The notes: a model not told the origin generated them from the letters alone. DNA of 64,000 nt from Pseudomonadota bacterium (GCA_021808195.1 JAKBCE010000019.1:7538-71537); one strand, 5' to 3'; numbered from the stretch's first letter, positions 46,896 to 56,264 are shown. Numbers and translations are program-made.

Positions 46896-47659
46896 TGTGG
46901 TTGCATCCGCACGGCGCCATCGAGACGGATGGTCTCGCCGTTGAGCATGGGAATCGTGAACGCTGCGGCAACGAGCTGCGCGAATTCTTCGGGCTTGCCG
47001 AGCCGGTGAGGGAAGGGAATCTGTGCTGCCAGCGAGGCTTTGAGCTCTGCGCTCATGGACTCGACCATGGGCGTGAGAAAGATACCTGGTGCGATGGCGA
47101 TGCACCGGATGCCGAAGCGGGCGAGTTCGCGGGCCATCGGCAGGGTCATCCCGGCCAGCGCTGCCTTGGTCGCGGCATAAGCCGCCTGGCCGATCTGGCC
47201 CTCGAAGGCAGCCACCGAGGAGGTGTGCACCAGCAGGCCGCGCTCGCCATCCTCGTTGGGCGCGTTCTGCTGCATCAACGCCGCAGCCGCCTTGTCGCAG
47301 AGGAAAGTACCGATGAGATTGACTTGCACGACCCTGGTGAAGAATTCTCCACTCATCGGGCCGTGCTTACCGAGGACCCGGCCGGCGCCGATAACGCCGG
47401 CGCAATTGACCAGCAGATTCAGTCCGCCGAGGTGTTGCCGGGCTTCGGCCATGACTGCCTCGACTTGCGCTTCGTGGGTGACGTCGCAGCGCAGAAAGTG
47501 CGCCTGCGGACCGAGCGCTGCCGCCGCTGCGTGCCCCGAGTCCTCCTGCAAGTCGAGCAGCACGCACCGGGCGCCTTGCGCGATCAGGTGCCGGGCGGTG
47601 GCGTGCCCGAGCCCCGAGGCGCCGCCGGTGATGACCGCGCGAGCGTCTTGAATCTTCAT
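46892..47659 (-). CDS. SDR 3-hydroxyacyl-CoA dehydrogenase, HSD10-like
   Basis: The 255-residue protein is a short-chain dehydrogenase with 'AVITGGASGLGHATARHL' (NAD binding; acidic 'LLDLQED' suggests NAD+), 'LVNCAGV', and catalytic Ser/Tyr/Lys in 'HTSSVAAFEGQIGQAAYAAT'+K. The close match of 'GRGLLVHTSSVAAFEGQIGQ' style sequence to type II 3-hydroxyacyl-CoA dehydrogenase (HSD17B10) suggests oxidation of 3-hydroxy- or 2-methyl-3-hydroxyacyl-CoA, for example in branched-chain degradation. It is coupled to ETF-QO downstream and follows the thiolase by 27 bp. Confidence 0.9.
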   Translation of the reverse strand: MKIQDARAVITGGASGLGHATARHLIAQGARCVLLDLQEDSGHAAAAALGPQAHFLRCDVTHEAQVEAVMAEARQHLGGLNLLVNCAGVIGAGRVLGKHGPMSGEFFTRVVQVNLIGTFLCDKAAAALMQQNAPNEDGERGLLVHTSSVAAFEGQIGQAAYAATKAALAGMTLPMARELARFGIRCIAIAPGIFLTPMVESMSAELKASLAAQIPFPHRLGKPEEFAQLVAAAFTIPMLNGETIRLDGAVRMQPQ

Positions 47660-47686
47660 CGATCCCCCTGCTGTGATAACGATAGG

Positions 47687-48868
47687 TTACCAGATCGTTT
47701 CCACTGCCACCGCCACCGCCTCGCCGCCGCCGATGCACAGCGCTGCGATGCCGCGTTTGCCGCCACGGGCGCGCAGCGCGTGCAACAGTGTCGTCAAGAT
47801 GCGCGCTCCCGTGGCGCCGAGCGGGTGACCCAGGGCACACGCGCCTCCGTTCACGTTGACGCGAGCAGGATCGAGGTGCAATTCGTGCATCGCTGCCATC
47901 GTGACCGCTGCGAACGCCTCGTTGATTTCATACAGGTCAACGTCGTCCGCTTGCCACCCCAGTGCGACAAGAACTTTGCGAATTGCGCCCACCGGAGCTG
48001 TGGTGAACCACTCCGGCTCCTGGGCGTGGCTGGCGTACGCGAGGATGCGCGCCAGCGGCTTGACCCCACGCGACTCGGCGGCCTGCGCGCTCATGACCAC
48101 CAGCGCGGCAGCGCCGTCGGCAATCGACGAGGAACTGGCAGCCGTCACCGTACCATCCTTGGCGAATGCCGGCCGCAGAGTTGGGATCTTGGTCAGATCG
48201 CAGGCTCCCGGCGTCTCGTCGCGCTGCAGCACAACCTCACCCTTGCGGCTCTTGACCGTGAGGGGCGAAATCTCGGCGCTGAAGGCCTGCGCTTGCGCCG
48301 CGAGTGCACGGCGCACCGATTCGGCTGCGAACGCATCCTGCTGCTCGCGGGTGAAGCCGTAACGGGCGGCGGTGGCCTCGGCGAAGCACCCCATGAGCTT
48401 GCCATCGAACGGGCTCTGCAGTCCGTCGTAGAACATGTGATCGAGCACCTCGCCGTGACCCATGCGGTAGCCTCCGCGGGCCTTGGGCAGCAGGTACGGC
48501 GCCTGCGTCATCGACTCGAAACCGCCGGCGAGCACGACGGCGGCACTGCCGGCGCGGATCTGGTCGGCGGCCATCATCACGGTCTTCAGGCCCGAGCCGC
48601 ACATCTTATTCACGGTGGTGGCGGGCGTGGCGAGCGGTATGCCTGCCGCAATCGCAGCTTGGCGGGCGGGCGCCTGGCCGAGGCCGGCCGGCAGCACGCA
48701 GCCGAGAATCACCTCCTCTACCTCGGCGGCGCGGATGCCTGCCGCCTCGATCGCACTCTTCAGCGCGCATGCGCCGAGTTGCGGGGCGGTGAGGGGGCTC
48801 AGCGCCCCCTGAAACGCCCCGAGTGGGGTGCGCTGGGCGGCGGCAATGACGATTTCGGTTTTCGACAT
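47687..48868 (-). CDS. acetyl-CoA C-acyltransferase (thiolase)
   Basis: The 393-residue thiolase cleaves 3-ketoacyl-CoA, or condenses acetyl-CoA. It shows the nucleophilic Cys in 'NKMCGSGLKTVMMAADQI', 'NEAFAAVTMAAM' and 'NVNGGACALGHPLGATGARI' (His), and the second Cys in 'GIAALCIGGGEAVAVAVE'. ATG 48868 gives a family-normal start 'SKTEIVIAAAQRTPLGAF'. It follows the TetR gene by 21 bp and leads the run thiolase, SDR, ETF-QO, aacS. Confidence 0.95.
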   Translation of the reverse strand: MSKTEIVIAAAQRTPLGAFQGALSPLTAPQLGACALKSAIEAAGIRAAEVEEVILGCVLPAGLGQAPARQAAIAAGIPLATPATTVNKMCGSGLKTVMMAADQIRAGSAAVVLAGGFESMTQAPYLLPKARGGYRMGHGEVLDHMFYDGLQSPFDGKLMGCFAEATAARYGFTREQQDAFAAESVRRALAAQAQAFSAEISPLTVKSRKGEVVLQRDETPGACDLTKIPTLRPAFAKDGTVTAASSSSIADGAAALVVMSAQAAESRGVKPLARILAYASHAQEPEWFTTAPVGAIRKVLVALGWQADDVDLYEINEAFAAVTMAAMHELHLDPARVNVNGGACALGHPLGATGARILTTLLHALRARGGKRGIAALCIGGGEAVAVAVETIW

Positions 48869-48889
48869 GAAAAGTCCTCTGTGCAAAAG

Positions 48890-49612
48890 TCAAGCGGCGG
48901 GCGCAGCGCCCGGCCGACGAGCGGCTTCGGCGAGCGCGCGCGGACTGAGTCCGTTCTCGAACACGGCAATGAACGCGGTGGCGATTTGCGCACCGGTCAT
49001 GGACTGGTTTTCCCGATACCAGTGCGCGATCCAATTGAGCGCGCCGGCAAGCGCGAACGCGGTCATCTTCGGGTCGCAGGGATGGATCGAGCCATCTTGC
49101 ATCCCTTCGCGCAGCAGGCGCCGGATGCCCTGGTCGATCTCCGATTTCAGCGACTTGATGTGCGCACTCATCGCGGGGGAAAGGTCCTGGTCCTCGGCGC
49201 GCACCATGCACCAGCCGAACTCTGAGGCAACCGCCTGTCCGTAATGACCAAGTACCGCCTTCAGTCTCTCGCGGCCATTGGCTTTGAGCTTGCGCACCTT
49301 GCGAAAGGCCGTGCGGATCGGCTCGATGCCGGTCACGAAGCACTCGAAGAGCAATTGCTCCTTGTTCGTGACGTAGTAGTACACCGTGGGCTTGCTTACC
49401 TCGAGCGCTGCGGCGATGTCGTCCAACGAGGTGTTGTGATAACCCTTGCGATTAAATGCATGCGCCGCGGCGCGAATGACCGCTTCGCGCTTGATCTGCC
49501 GGTCGCGCAATCGCTCGCGGCTGGCGCGCCAAGGTGATCGCTGCGCCGCTGCTGGTGATTCCGATGTGCGGGGCGCGCGTGCGGGCGCAGATTTGCGTCG
49601 GCTGGTGGGCAT
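48890..49612 (-). CDS. TetR-family regulator of the acyl-CoA cluster
   Basis: The 240-residue protein has a long Arg/Ala-rich N-terminal extension (about 35 residues), then a TetR helix-turn-helix ('AVIRAAAHAFNRKGYHNTSL', 'DIAAALEVSKPTVYYYVTNK'), and a helical ligand-binding domain that would probably recognise an acyl-CoA given its neighbours. It is first in the minus-strand acyl-CoA operon and faces icmF across about 200 bp, so one operator region could control both. ATG 49612 is chosen since the longer frame from 49774 adds only low-complexity sequence. Confidence 0.9.
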   Translation of the reverse strand: MPTSRRKSAPARAPRTSESPAAAQRSPWRASRERLRDRQIKREAVIRAAAHAFNRKGYHNTSLDDIAAALEVSKPTVYYYVTNKEQLLFECFVTGIEPIRTAFRKVRKLKANGRERLKAVLGHYGQAVASEFGWCMVRAEDQDLSPAMSAHIKSLKSEIDQGIRRLLREGMQDGSIHPCDPKMTAFALAGALNWIAHWYRENQSMTGAQIATAFIAVFENGLSPRALAEAARRPGAAPAA

Positions 49613-49747
49613 AAGCGGTTCACGGAGGGGTCCGCGGAGTGCTAGGGCTCCGTCGCGTGCAGTATAACCGTACGCCGCGGCGCGTGCGCGTCCGCTCCAG
49701 GCGGTGCAATGTCGAGCGTCTGCGGGGCGGCGGTCCCGGGCGGCGCG

Positions 49748-49797
49748 TTGACCGCTCAGGTACGCCTGTATCATACTCGTCGGTAACTATCCTACCG
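49748..49797 (+). promoter_or_regulatory. candidate icmF promoter and operator
   Basis: TTGACC (49748-49753) lies 18 bp before CATACT (49772-49777), a modest sigma70-like pair. Just downstream is the inverted repeat CGGTA-N7-TACCG (49781-49797), which could be bound by the divergent TetR regulator. Both are weak matches, and position is the main argument. Confidence 0.35.
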
Positions 49798-49811
49798 GCG
49801 CGTAAAGGCTT

Positions 49812-52800
49812 TTGGCCCGCCAAGCGCCCAGCGAGCAAGCCATGCTGCCGAAGCACACCAGTGCCGTTGCGTCCGTCCCGAGCGGCGAGCCTATACCGAC
49901 CCGTCTTGATCCGCCGCTGCGCTTCGTGTCGGCCGCCTCGCTCTTCGATGGCCATGACGCGGCGATCAATATGATCCGTCGCCTGCTGCAGGCGCATGGT
50001 GCCGAGGTGGTGCATCTGGGCCACAACCGCAGTGTCGCCGAGATCGTGCGCGCGGCGATCCAGGAGGATGCGGACGCGATTGCGGCGAGTTCGTATCAGG
50101 GCGGCCACAATGAATACTTCGCGTACATGGTGGACATGTTGCGCGAGCGCGGCTGTTCGCACATCAGGGTGGTGGTCGGTGGTGGCGGCACCATCGCGCC
50201 GCAGGAGATCGAGGCACTCGAGCGATATGGCGTCGAGCGCATCTATACGCCGGAGGACGGCCGTCGTCTCGGCCTCGACGGCATGATCGAGGATGTCTTT
50301 ACGCGCGTGCGAGCAGCCCGCAAGCCGCTCTATGAGGCGCGGCCATGCACCGTGCACGACCCGTCGCAGCTCGCTCGTGCGATCACGTTGCTCGAAAATG
50401 CGGCGCCTGGCGAGCCTGAGCTCGAGCAACTGCGCCGCGTCATCGAGCGCTCGCCCAACCGTGTGCCGGTCATCGGCATCACCGGCAGCGGTGGCGCGGG
50501 CAAATCGAGTCTCACTGATGAGCTGCTCGCACGGTTCCGCCGAGAGTTTCCGGATCGCCAAATTGCCGTGGTGGCCATGGACCCGACGCGTCGACGCAGC
50601 GGTGGCGCGTTGCTCGGCGATCGGATCCGCATGAACAGCCTCGATGCAGACTCCATCTTCATGCGTTCACTCGCGACCCGCCGTCAGCACATGGCGACCT
50701 CTGCGGTGCTGAAGGACGTCATCCAGCTCTATCAGGCAGCCGGTTTCGATCTGATCCTGGTCGAGACGGCCGGTACCGGCCAGGCCGACAGCGAGATCGT
50801 CGACCTCGTTGACGTGTCGCTGTATGTGATGACCAGCGAGTACGGTGCAGCGAGCCAGCTCGAGAAGATCGATATGCTGGATTACGCTGATCTGGTCGTG
50901 CTCAACAAAAGCGACAAGCGCGGGGCGCAGGACAGTCTGCGTGACGTGCGCAAGCAGTGGCGGCGCAATCACCCGCAAGCGAAGGCGCTCGCCGATGCCG
51001 AGTTGCCGGTGTTCCCGACCATCGCCAGCCGCTTCAACGACACGGGAGTCAATCAGCTGTTCGCAGCGCTGTGTCGCCGGCTTGGCGAGAAACACATCGG
51101 TGCGGCGCGCTGGGAGACCCGCGATCGCGCCCCGGACTCCGCCGGTCCGCGTGAGGCGCTGATCCCGGGGGCGCGGGTGCGCTACCTTGCCGAGATCGCC
51201 CGCCACGGACGTGCGGTGCGCGAGGACATCGAGCGGGTGGCCGAGGCGGCAGGCCGGGCTCATGGTCTGTACCGCGCGCTCGTTGCGCTCGCGCGCGATC
51301 CGCTGCCAATACCGCTCGAGCCGTACCCCGAGACGGCGTTGCGCGAGGCGAGCGACGGCACGCTGCGGGACTTGCGTGTCGCTTATAACCAGGCCCTTGC
51401 GGATATCGGTGCGGAGGGTCTTGCGGCGTTGCAGGGCTGGCCGGAACGCGTGCGCGCTGCGAGCGCCGACGCCTACTCTTATCGGGTTCGCGGCCGGGAA
51501 GTCGCCGGCGAGAACTACACCGAGACGCTCTCTCACCAGCGCGTGCCGAAGATCGCGGTGCCGAAGCTGCAGGATTGGGGCGAACTGCTGCGCTTCATCC
51601 GTAGCGAGAATCTGCCCGGCGGTTTCCCCTACACCGGCGGGGTCTACCCCTACCGGCGCGAACAGGAGGACCCGACGCGCATGTTTGCCGGCGAAGGGGC
51701 TCCGGAGCGAACCAACCGGCGATTTCACTACCTGGCCCAGGGGCACGGTGCGGCCCGCCTGTCGACAGCGTTCGATTCGACGACGCTATATGGCGAAGAT
51801 CCGGATACGCGGCCCGACATTTATGGGCGTACCGGAAACTCCGGGGTGTCAGTTGCCACGCTCGATGACATGAAGAAGTTGTACTCGGGCTTCAACCTGG
51901 CGCACCCCGCGACCTCGGTCTCGATGACCATCAACGGACCGGCCCCGATGATTCTGGCGATGTTCCTCAATACGGCCATCGATCAGCGCGTGGAGCATTA
52001 CTTGCGCGCCGAAGGTCGTTGGAGCGATGCGCAACGACGCATTGAGGCGCTGCACCGCGAGGCCGCCGAGCGTGGTCTCGCGCCGCCGGGTTATCTCGGC
52101 GAGCTGCCTGCCGGGCATGACGGCACGGGGCTGGCGCTGCTCGGCGTGGCTGGCGATCAGTTGCTCGAGCCCGAAGTGTACGAGCGCATCAAGGCCGAGA
52201 CGCTGAGCGCGGTACGCGGCACGGTGCAGGCAGACATTCTGAAGGAGGATCAGGCGCAGAATACCTGTATCTTCTCCACCGAGTTCGCGCTGCGCATGAT
52301 GGGCGACGTGCAGCAGTACTTCATCGACCGGCAGGTGCGCAATTTCTACTCGGTGTCGATTTCCGGCTACCACATCGCCGAGGCGGGTGCGAATCCCATT
52401 TCACAGCTTGCCTTCACCTTGGCTAACGGCTTTACGATCGTCGAGTACTATCTGGCGCGCGGCATGAAGATCGATGATTTCGCGCCCAACCTGTCGTTTT
52501 TCTTCTCCAACGGGATGGATCCGGAGTATGCGGTGATCGGTCGCGTGGCCCGCCGCATCTGGGCGCGTGCCATGCGCGATCTGTATCGCGGCGATCCGCG
52601 CAGTCAGATGCTGAAATATCACGTCCAGACGTCGGGGCGCAGCCTGCACGCACGGGAGATTTCCTTCAATGATATCCGCACCACGCTCCAGGCCGTCTAT
52701 GCCCTGTTTGACAACTGCAACAGTCTGCATACAAACGCCTACGACGAAGCGCTGACCACTCCGACTGAAGAAAGTGTGCGCCGGGCCGTGGCCATTCAGT

Positions 52801-53318
52801 TGATCATCAATCGCGAACTCGGGTTGAACAAAACTCAGAACCCCTGGCAGGGCTCCTTCGCCATCGAGTACCTGACTGACTTGGTCGAAGAGGCCGTGTA
52901 TCGGGAGTTCGATGCCCTGACCGAGCGCGGTGGGGTTCTCGGCGCTATGGAAACGATGTATCAGCGGGGCAAGATCCAGGAGGAGTCCCTGTACTACGAG
53001 ACCCGTAAGCACGACGGCAGTCTGCCGATCGTCGGTATAAACACATTCCTGTCAAAGTCGGATGCCGAGGCAGAACACGCTCACGCCGAACTCATTCGTT
53101 CGAGCGAGGCAGAAAAGCAGGCACAGGTGGCGGCCGTAAGAGCGTTTCAGGCGCGCAATACCGAGCGCTCGGCTGCGGCGCTCAACCGTTTGAAGGCAGT
53201 CGCCTCTGCCAGTGGCAATGTCTTCGAAGAACTGATGCAGACCGTCAAGAGCTGCTCACTCGGACAGATCTCCAACGCCCTGTATGAGGTCGGCGGCCGC
53301 TACCGGCGCAACGTGTGA
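49812..53318 (+). CDS. icmF: fused isobutyryl-CoA mutase IcmF
   Basis: IcmF interconverts isobutyryl- and butyryl-CoA using adenosylcobalamin and carries its own G-protein chaperone. The 1,168 residues are, in order, a B12-binding domain ('LFDGHDAAINMI', His48), a MeaB-like GTPase ('GITGSGGAGKSSL' near 220; 'NKSD') and the mutase barrel. Residues that separate isobutyryl- from methylmalonyl-CoA mutase are of the isobutyryl type: Phe625 in 'DPTRMFAGEG' (Tyr in MCM) and Gln816 in 'EDQAQNTCIF' (Arg in MCM), with the active His in 'SISGYHIAE'. The start could also be ATG 49842. The 3' end overlaps plsC by 63 bp. It depends on B12, which the riboswitch-controlled uptake genes could supply. Confidence 0.95.
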   Translation: MARQAPSEQAMLPKHTSAVASVPSGEPIPTRLDPPLRFVSAASLFDGHDAAINMIRRLLQAHGAEVVHLGHNRSVAEIVRAAIQEDADAIAASSYQGGHNEYFAYMVDMLRERGCSHIRVVVGGGGTIAPQEIEALERYGVERIYTPEDGRRLGLDGMIEDVFTRVRAARKPLYEARPCTVHDPSQLARAITLLENAAPGEPELEQLRRVIERSPNRVPVIGITGSGGAGKSSLTDELLARFRREFPDRQIAVVAMDPTRRRSGGALLGDRIRMNSLDADSIFMRSLATRRQHMATSAVLKDVIQLYQAAGFDLILVETAGTGQADSEIVDLVDVSLYVMTSEYGAASQLEKIDMLDYADLVVLNKSDKRGAQDSLRDVRKQWRRNHPQAKALADAELPVFPTIASRFNDTGVNQLFAALCRRLGEKHIGAARWETRDRAPDSAGPREALIPGARVRYLAEIARHGRAVREDIERVAEAAGRAHGLYRALVALARDPLPIPLEPYPETALREASDGTLRDLRVAYNQALADIGAEGLAALQGWPERVRAASADAYSYRVRGREVAGENYTETLSHQRVPKIAVPKLQDWGELLRFIRSENLPGGFPYTGGVYPYRREQEDPTRMFAGEGAPERTNRRFHYLAQGHGAARLSTAFDSTTLYGEDPDTRPDIYGRTGNSGVSVATLDDMKKLYSGFNLAHPATSVSMTINGPAPMILAMFLNTAIDQRVEHYLRAEGRWSDAQRRIEALHREAAERGLAPPGYLGELPAGHDGTGLALLGVAGDQLLEPEVYERIKAETLSAVRGTVQADILKEDQAQNTCIFSTEFALRMMGDVQQYFIDRQVRNFYSVSISGYHIAEAGANPISQLAFTLANGFTIVEYYLARGMKIDDFAPNLSFFFSNGMDPEYAVIGRVARRIWARAMRDLYRGDPRSQMLKYHVQTSGRSLHAREISFNDIRTTLQAVYALFDNCNSLHTNAYDEALTTPTEESVRRAVAIQLIINRELGLNKTQNPWQGSFAIEYLTDLVEEAVYREFDALTERGGVLGAMETMYQRGKIQEESLYYETRKHDGSLPIVGINTFLSKSDAEAEHAHAELIRSSEAEKQAQVAAVRAFQARNTERSAAALNRLKAVASASGNVFEELMQTVKSCSLGQISNALYEVGGRYRRNV

Positions 53319-54080
53319 GCTCAGGTCCGGCTCGCCGAGAACGGTGAGAATTGCAGCACGCGCCTGCTCACGCAGTGCCGCGGCGGCGTGGGCCGCGGCG
53401 CCGTCGGGTGGCGCGAGGGGCGGAAGAATGTGCACCTCGATGCGCGCCGGTCGGGGCAGGTCGCCCCGCGGAGACAGAGCAGCCCGCGTGCCGCGGACGA
53501 CGGCCGGGACCACTGGACAGCCGGCTCGAACTGCCGTGGTGAAGGCGCCGCTGTGGAACTTCAACAGCCCCGGCGTTGGCGTGAAGGTGCCTTCGGGAAA
53601 GAACACCAAGGAATGTCCGTTGCTGGCGGTACGCAGCACTCGCAGTGCATCGGCGGCGCCGCGCTGCCGATCGAAGCGTTCGACGAATTGCGAGCCGATG
53701 CGTCGCAGAAACGCGCCCGCGAGCGGTACTTTTGCCATTTCGCGCTTGATCACGAAGCCGAACCGTGCCGGAAGCGCGGCGGTGAATACAGGGCCGTCCA
53801 GGTAACTGGCGTGATTGGCGACGATGACGCATTGGCCCGGTGGCAGATGTTCCAGGCCCCGTACGACGGGGCGCATTCCGACGCAGGTCAGCAGGACACG
53901 CGCCATGCGGCGAGCGGCGGAGCGGCGACGCGCGAGGCCAGGCAGCGCCGAGGCCGCGAGTAGTGCGCTCAGTCCCATAATCAAGAACAGCGTCGCGGCA
54001 TACAAGGCGAAAGCGAGCCTGAGCGGAAGCAAGGCCAGAGTGCGCATCGAACGCGAGGGCGGAACGGCGTTTTGTGGCAT
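53256..54080 (-). CDS. plsC: lysophospholipid acyltransferase (PlsC family)
   Basis: PlsC-type enzymes add the second acyl chain to lysophosphatidic acid, or acylate related lysolipids, at the inner membrane. The 274-residue protein has an N-terminal membrane segment ('LALLPLRLAFALYAATLFLI'), the catalytic 'ANHASYLDGP' (NHx4D), 'GSQFVERFDRQ', 'LVFFPEGTF' (acceptor binding) and 'PVVPAVVRGTRA'. It might be plsC or a paralogue such as an ornithine-lipid acyltransferase. Its last 21 codons are convergently overlapped by icmF. Confidence 0.9.
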   Translation of the reverse strand: MPQNAVPPSRSMRTLALLPLRLAFALYAATLFLIMGLSALLAASALPGLARRRSAARRMARVLLTCVGMRPVVRGLEHLPPGQCVIVANHASYLDGPVFTAALPARFGFVIKREMAKVPLAGAFLRRIGSQFVERFDRQRGAADALRVLRTASNGHSLVFFPEGTFTPTPGLLKFHSGAFTTAVRAGCPVVPAVVRGTRAALSPRGDLPRPARIEVHILPPLAPPDGAAAHAAAALREQARAAILTVLGEPDLSSHVAPVAAADLIQGVGDLSE

Positions 54081-54287
54081 CGTAGGGTGAACCCTCCGCG
54101 CATCGGTGCGCTGGGTACTGTGATCGGGTTCTCTATTACGTTAACAAGAGGATCTGAGTGTGACGGTGATCACGTCGCTCGAGGGCGACTGCTCACCATA
54201 CTGCGTCTGCCAGCCTGACGCCGGCCTTTCCTACCGACGGCCCGAGGCCTCTCGGAGGGAACACCGGAATCTGCAGCGAGACGGAAA

Positions 54288-55217
54288 TTGTCGAACGATT
54301 TTGCCGCAATTGCCAAGCCCGCCTATCCAGACGCCGATCCAGCGGTCAACCGCTTTCTCGACGCGGTGTGGATGGAACGTGGCCTGTCTGCGAATACGCT
54401 CGCGGCCTACCGAGCCGATCTCACCGCGTTGTCGCGCTGGCTGACTGAACGGCACGTGCCGATCCTCAGCACTTCCCGGGTGGACCTGCAGGACTTCATC
54501 GCCTGGCGGGTGCACGCCGGGGCGCGTCCTCGTTCGACCGCCCGGCAGCTGTCGAGTTTCCGCCGATTTTTCCGTTACCTGATGCGTGAGGGCTTGATTC
54601 AGGAGGACCCGACCGCTCAGATCGCCATGCCGAAGATCGGCCGCTCGCTGCCGAAATCGCTCACCGAGGAGGAGGTCGAGGCGCTGCTGGCGGCCCCGGC
54701 GGTACGTGACCCGCTCGGCAATCGCGACCGCACCATGCTCGAGGTGCTCTACGCTACGGGCCTGCGCGTTTCTGAGCTGGTTAACCTGCGCTATGAGCAG
54801 ATCAATCTCAATCAGGGCGTCATCCGCGTTCTGGGCAAGGGCAACCGCGAGCGATTGATCCCGCTCGGCGACGAGGCGGTACGCTGGTTGAGTGAATTCG
54901 TGCGCGGGGCGCGCGATGAGATTCTCCTCGAGCGCCAGACCGATTATCTGTTCCCGACGCGCCGCGGCGATCGCATGACACGCCAGGCGTTCTGGCACAT
55001 CATCAAGCGCTATGCGCGCAAGGCAGGCATCGGCAAGGGCCTGTCGCCGCACACTCTGAGGCACGCCTTCGCGACGCATCTGCTCAATCATGGTGCGGAC
55101 CTGCGAGTGGTCCAGATCCTGCTCGGGCACAGCGATCTGTCCACCACGCAGATTTACACGCACGTCGCGAGCGAGCGCATGAAGGGACTGCACTCGCGGC
55201 ACCACCCGCGTTCCTGA
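54288..55217 (+). CDS. xerD: site-specific tyrosine recombinase XerD
   Basis: XerD acts with XerC at dif to resolve chromosome dimers. The 309-residue protein starts at TTG 54288; no better ATG exists before the conserved 'FLDAVWMERGLSANTLAAYR'. It has the N-terminal SAM-like domain and the catalytic set: Arg in 'ATGLRVSELVNL', Lys in 'GKGNRERLIPL', His-x-x-Arg in 'SPHTLRHAFATHLLNHGADL', His in 'LLGHSDLST' and the nucleophile Tyr in 'TTQIYTHVA'. This is housekeeping XerD and not a phage integrase. A 20-bp palindrome follows the gene. Confidence 0.96.
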   Translation: MSNDFAAIAKPAYPDADPAVNRFLDAVWMERGLSANTLAAYRADLTALSRWLTERHVPILSTSRVDLQDFIAWRVHAGARPRSTARQLSSFRRFFRYLMREGLIQEDPTAQIAMPKIGRSLPKSLTEEEVEALLAAPAVRDPLGNRDRTMLEVLYATGLRVSELVNLRYEQINLNQGVIRVLGKGNRERLIPLGDEAVRWLSEFVRGARDEILLERQTDYLFPTRRGDRMTRQAFWHIIKRYARKAGIGKGLSPHTLRHAFATHLLNHGADLRVVQILLGHSDLSTTQIYTHVASERMKGLHSRHHPRS

Positions 55218-55236
55218 GGGTGCCCGCGGGCACCCT
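55217..55236. terminator. 20-bp palindrome between convergent xerD and fdxA
   Basis: AGGGTGCCCG followed at once by its reverse complement begins at the xerD stop and ends 7 bp before the end of fdxA. It would make a strong hairpin in either transcript. No long T-run follows. A bidirectional terminator is the likely role. Confidence 0.6.
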
Positions 55237-55242
55237 GGTTCG

Positions 55243-55566
55243 TCAGCGGGCGAGTAGCTTCAGCTTGTCCGGTTTGCCGTCCCAGTCCTTGGCGTCCGCG
55301 GGAGCGTCCTTCTTTTCCGTGATGACGGGCCACTTCTTAGCCAGTTCCGCATTCAGTGGCTTGAAGGATTCCTGACCGGTCGGCAGTTCCTCTTCGGAGA
55401 AGATCGCCTCGGCAGGGCACTCCGGCTCGCACAGCGTGCAATCGATGCACTCATCCGGATCGATGACGAGAAAGTTCGGTCCCTCGTGGAAACAATCCAC
55501 AGGGCAGACTTCCACGCAGTCCATGTACTTGCACTTAATGCAGTTTTCAGTCACCACGAAAGTCAT
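55243..55566 (-). CDS. fdxA: 7Fe ferredoxin FdxA
   Basis: The 107-residue protein carries two Fe-S sites. The first, '[21 protein letters not shown]', has the altered spacing of a 3Fe-4S cluster, and the second, '[16 protein letters not shown]', is a 4Fe-4S motif. The C-terminal 50-residue extension rich in Lys and Trp is typical of Azotobacter-type FdxA. It serves as a low-potential electron carrier in the cytoplasm. The ATG at 55566 directly precedes the conserved 'TFVVTENC' start. Confidence 0.96.
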   Translation of the reverse strand: MTFVVTENCIKCKYMDCVEVCPVDCFHEGPNFLVIDPDECIDCTLCEPECPAEAIFSEEELPTGQESFKPLNAELAKKWPVITEKKDAPADAKDWDGKPDKLKLLAR

Positions 55567-55724
55567 CGGAATTCCTTCTGGATCAACGGATCGGCCGCCC
55601 GCGCATCGCAAGGCGCAATGCACACAGGAGCCTCAGGTGGAGGGGCTTGGGTCGGCCACGACGAGAATAATTGTGCCATGTCAGGCACGCGGCCCGCAAA
55701 GTGAGGTCCGCAGCCCGGTGGGTC

Positions 55725-56264
55725 TCAGCCGAGACGCCGCTCCAAGGCGGCGAAGTAATGTGCGTCGCGTCCTGCCGCCCGATCTTCGAGGTAGCGGCGT
55801 AGGCTGAATTCGGTGCTCGGGAATGCCAGCTCCCGCCACGGAATATCCTCGGGCAGCACCAGTGCGGTCTCCAGGCTCTCGGGCCCGGCGCCGTGTTCGT
55901 CGCGCGGCATGGTGGCGCGAAAGAAGACGTGCACCTGGTGGGCATGCAGGACGTGCACGACCGACAGCAGGGAGCCGATTTGCACCTCCACGAGCGCCTC
56001 TTCGCGCGACTCCCGTGCCGCCGCCTGTTGCAGCGTTTCGCCGTTTTCCATGAATCCGGCCGGAACCGTCCAGAAGCCGCGGCGTGGCTCGATCGCCCGG
56101 CGGCACAGGAGAATCCTGCCATCGTGCTCTGGAACGCAGCCGACGATCAGGCGGGGATTCTGATAGTGAATGGTGCCGCACGCGTCGCAGACGTAGCGAG
56201 GCAGGTGATCGCCAGGTGGCACACGGATCGTCAGCCGTGCGCCGCATTGGCTGCAGAAATTCAT
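55725..56264 (-). CDS. Nudix hydrolase with zinc ribbon (NudC-like)
   Basis: The 179-residue protein begins with a zinc ribbon ('FCSQCGARL' and 'YVCDACGTIHYQNP') followed by a Nudix domain whose box reads 'GFMENGETLQQAAARESREE', matching Gx5Ex7REuxEE. The combination resembles NudC (NADH pyrophosphatase, RNA deNADding), but it lacks the N-terminal domain of that enzyme and the SQPWPFPxS motif is absent. Substrate is therefore open; this short form is often listed as a Nudix hydrolase of unknown target. The ATG 56264 is just before the first Cys pair. Confidence 0.87.
   Translation of the reverse strand: MNFCSQCGARLTIRVPPGDHLPRYVCDACGTIHYQNPRLIVGCVPEHDGRILLCRRAIEPRRGFWTVPAGFMENGETLQQAAARESREEALVEVQIGSLLSVVHVLHAHQVHVFFRATMPRDEHGAGPESLETALVLPEDIPWRELAFPSTEFSLRRYLEDRAAGRDAHYFAALERRLG

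Noticed and set aside
46895..49225. 776-codon open frame on the plus strand
   Set aside because: Lies opposite the SDR, thiolase and part of the TetR gene; no recognisable protein features.
54160..54287. Upstream coding extension for xerD
   Set aside because: No in-frame start there continues into xerD, and the TTG at 54288 fits the family N terminus.
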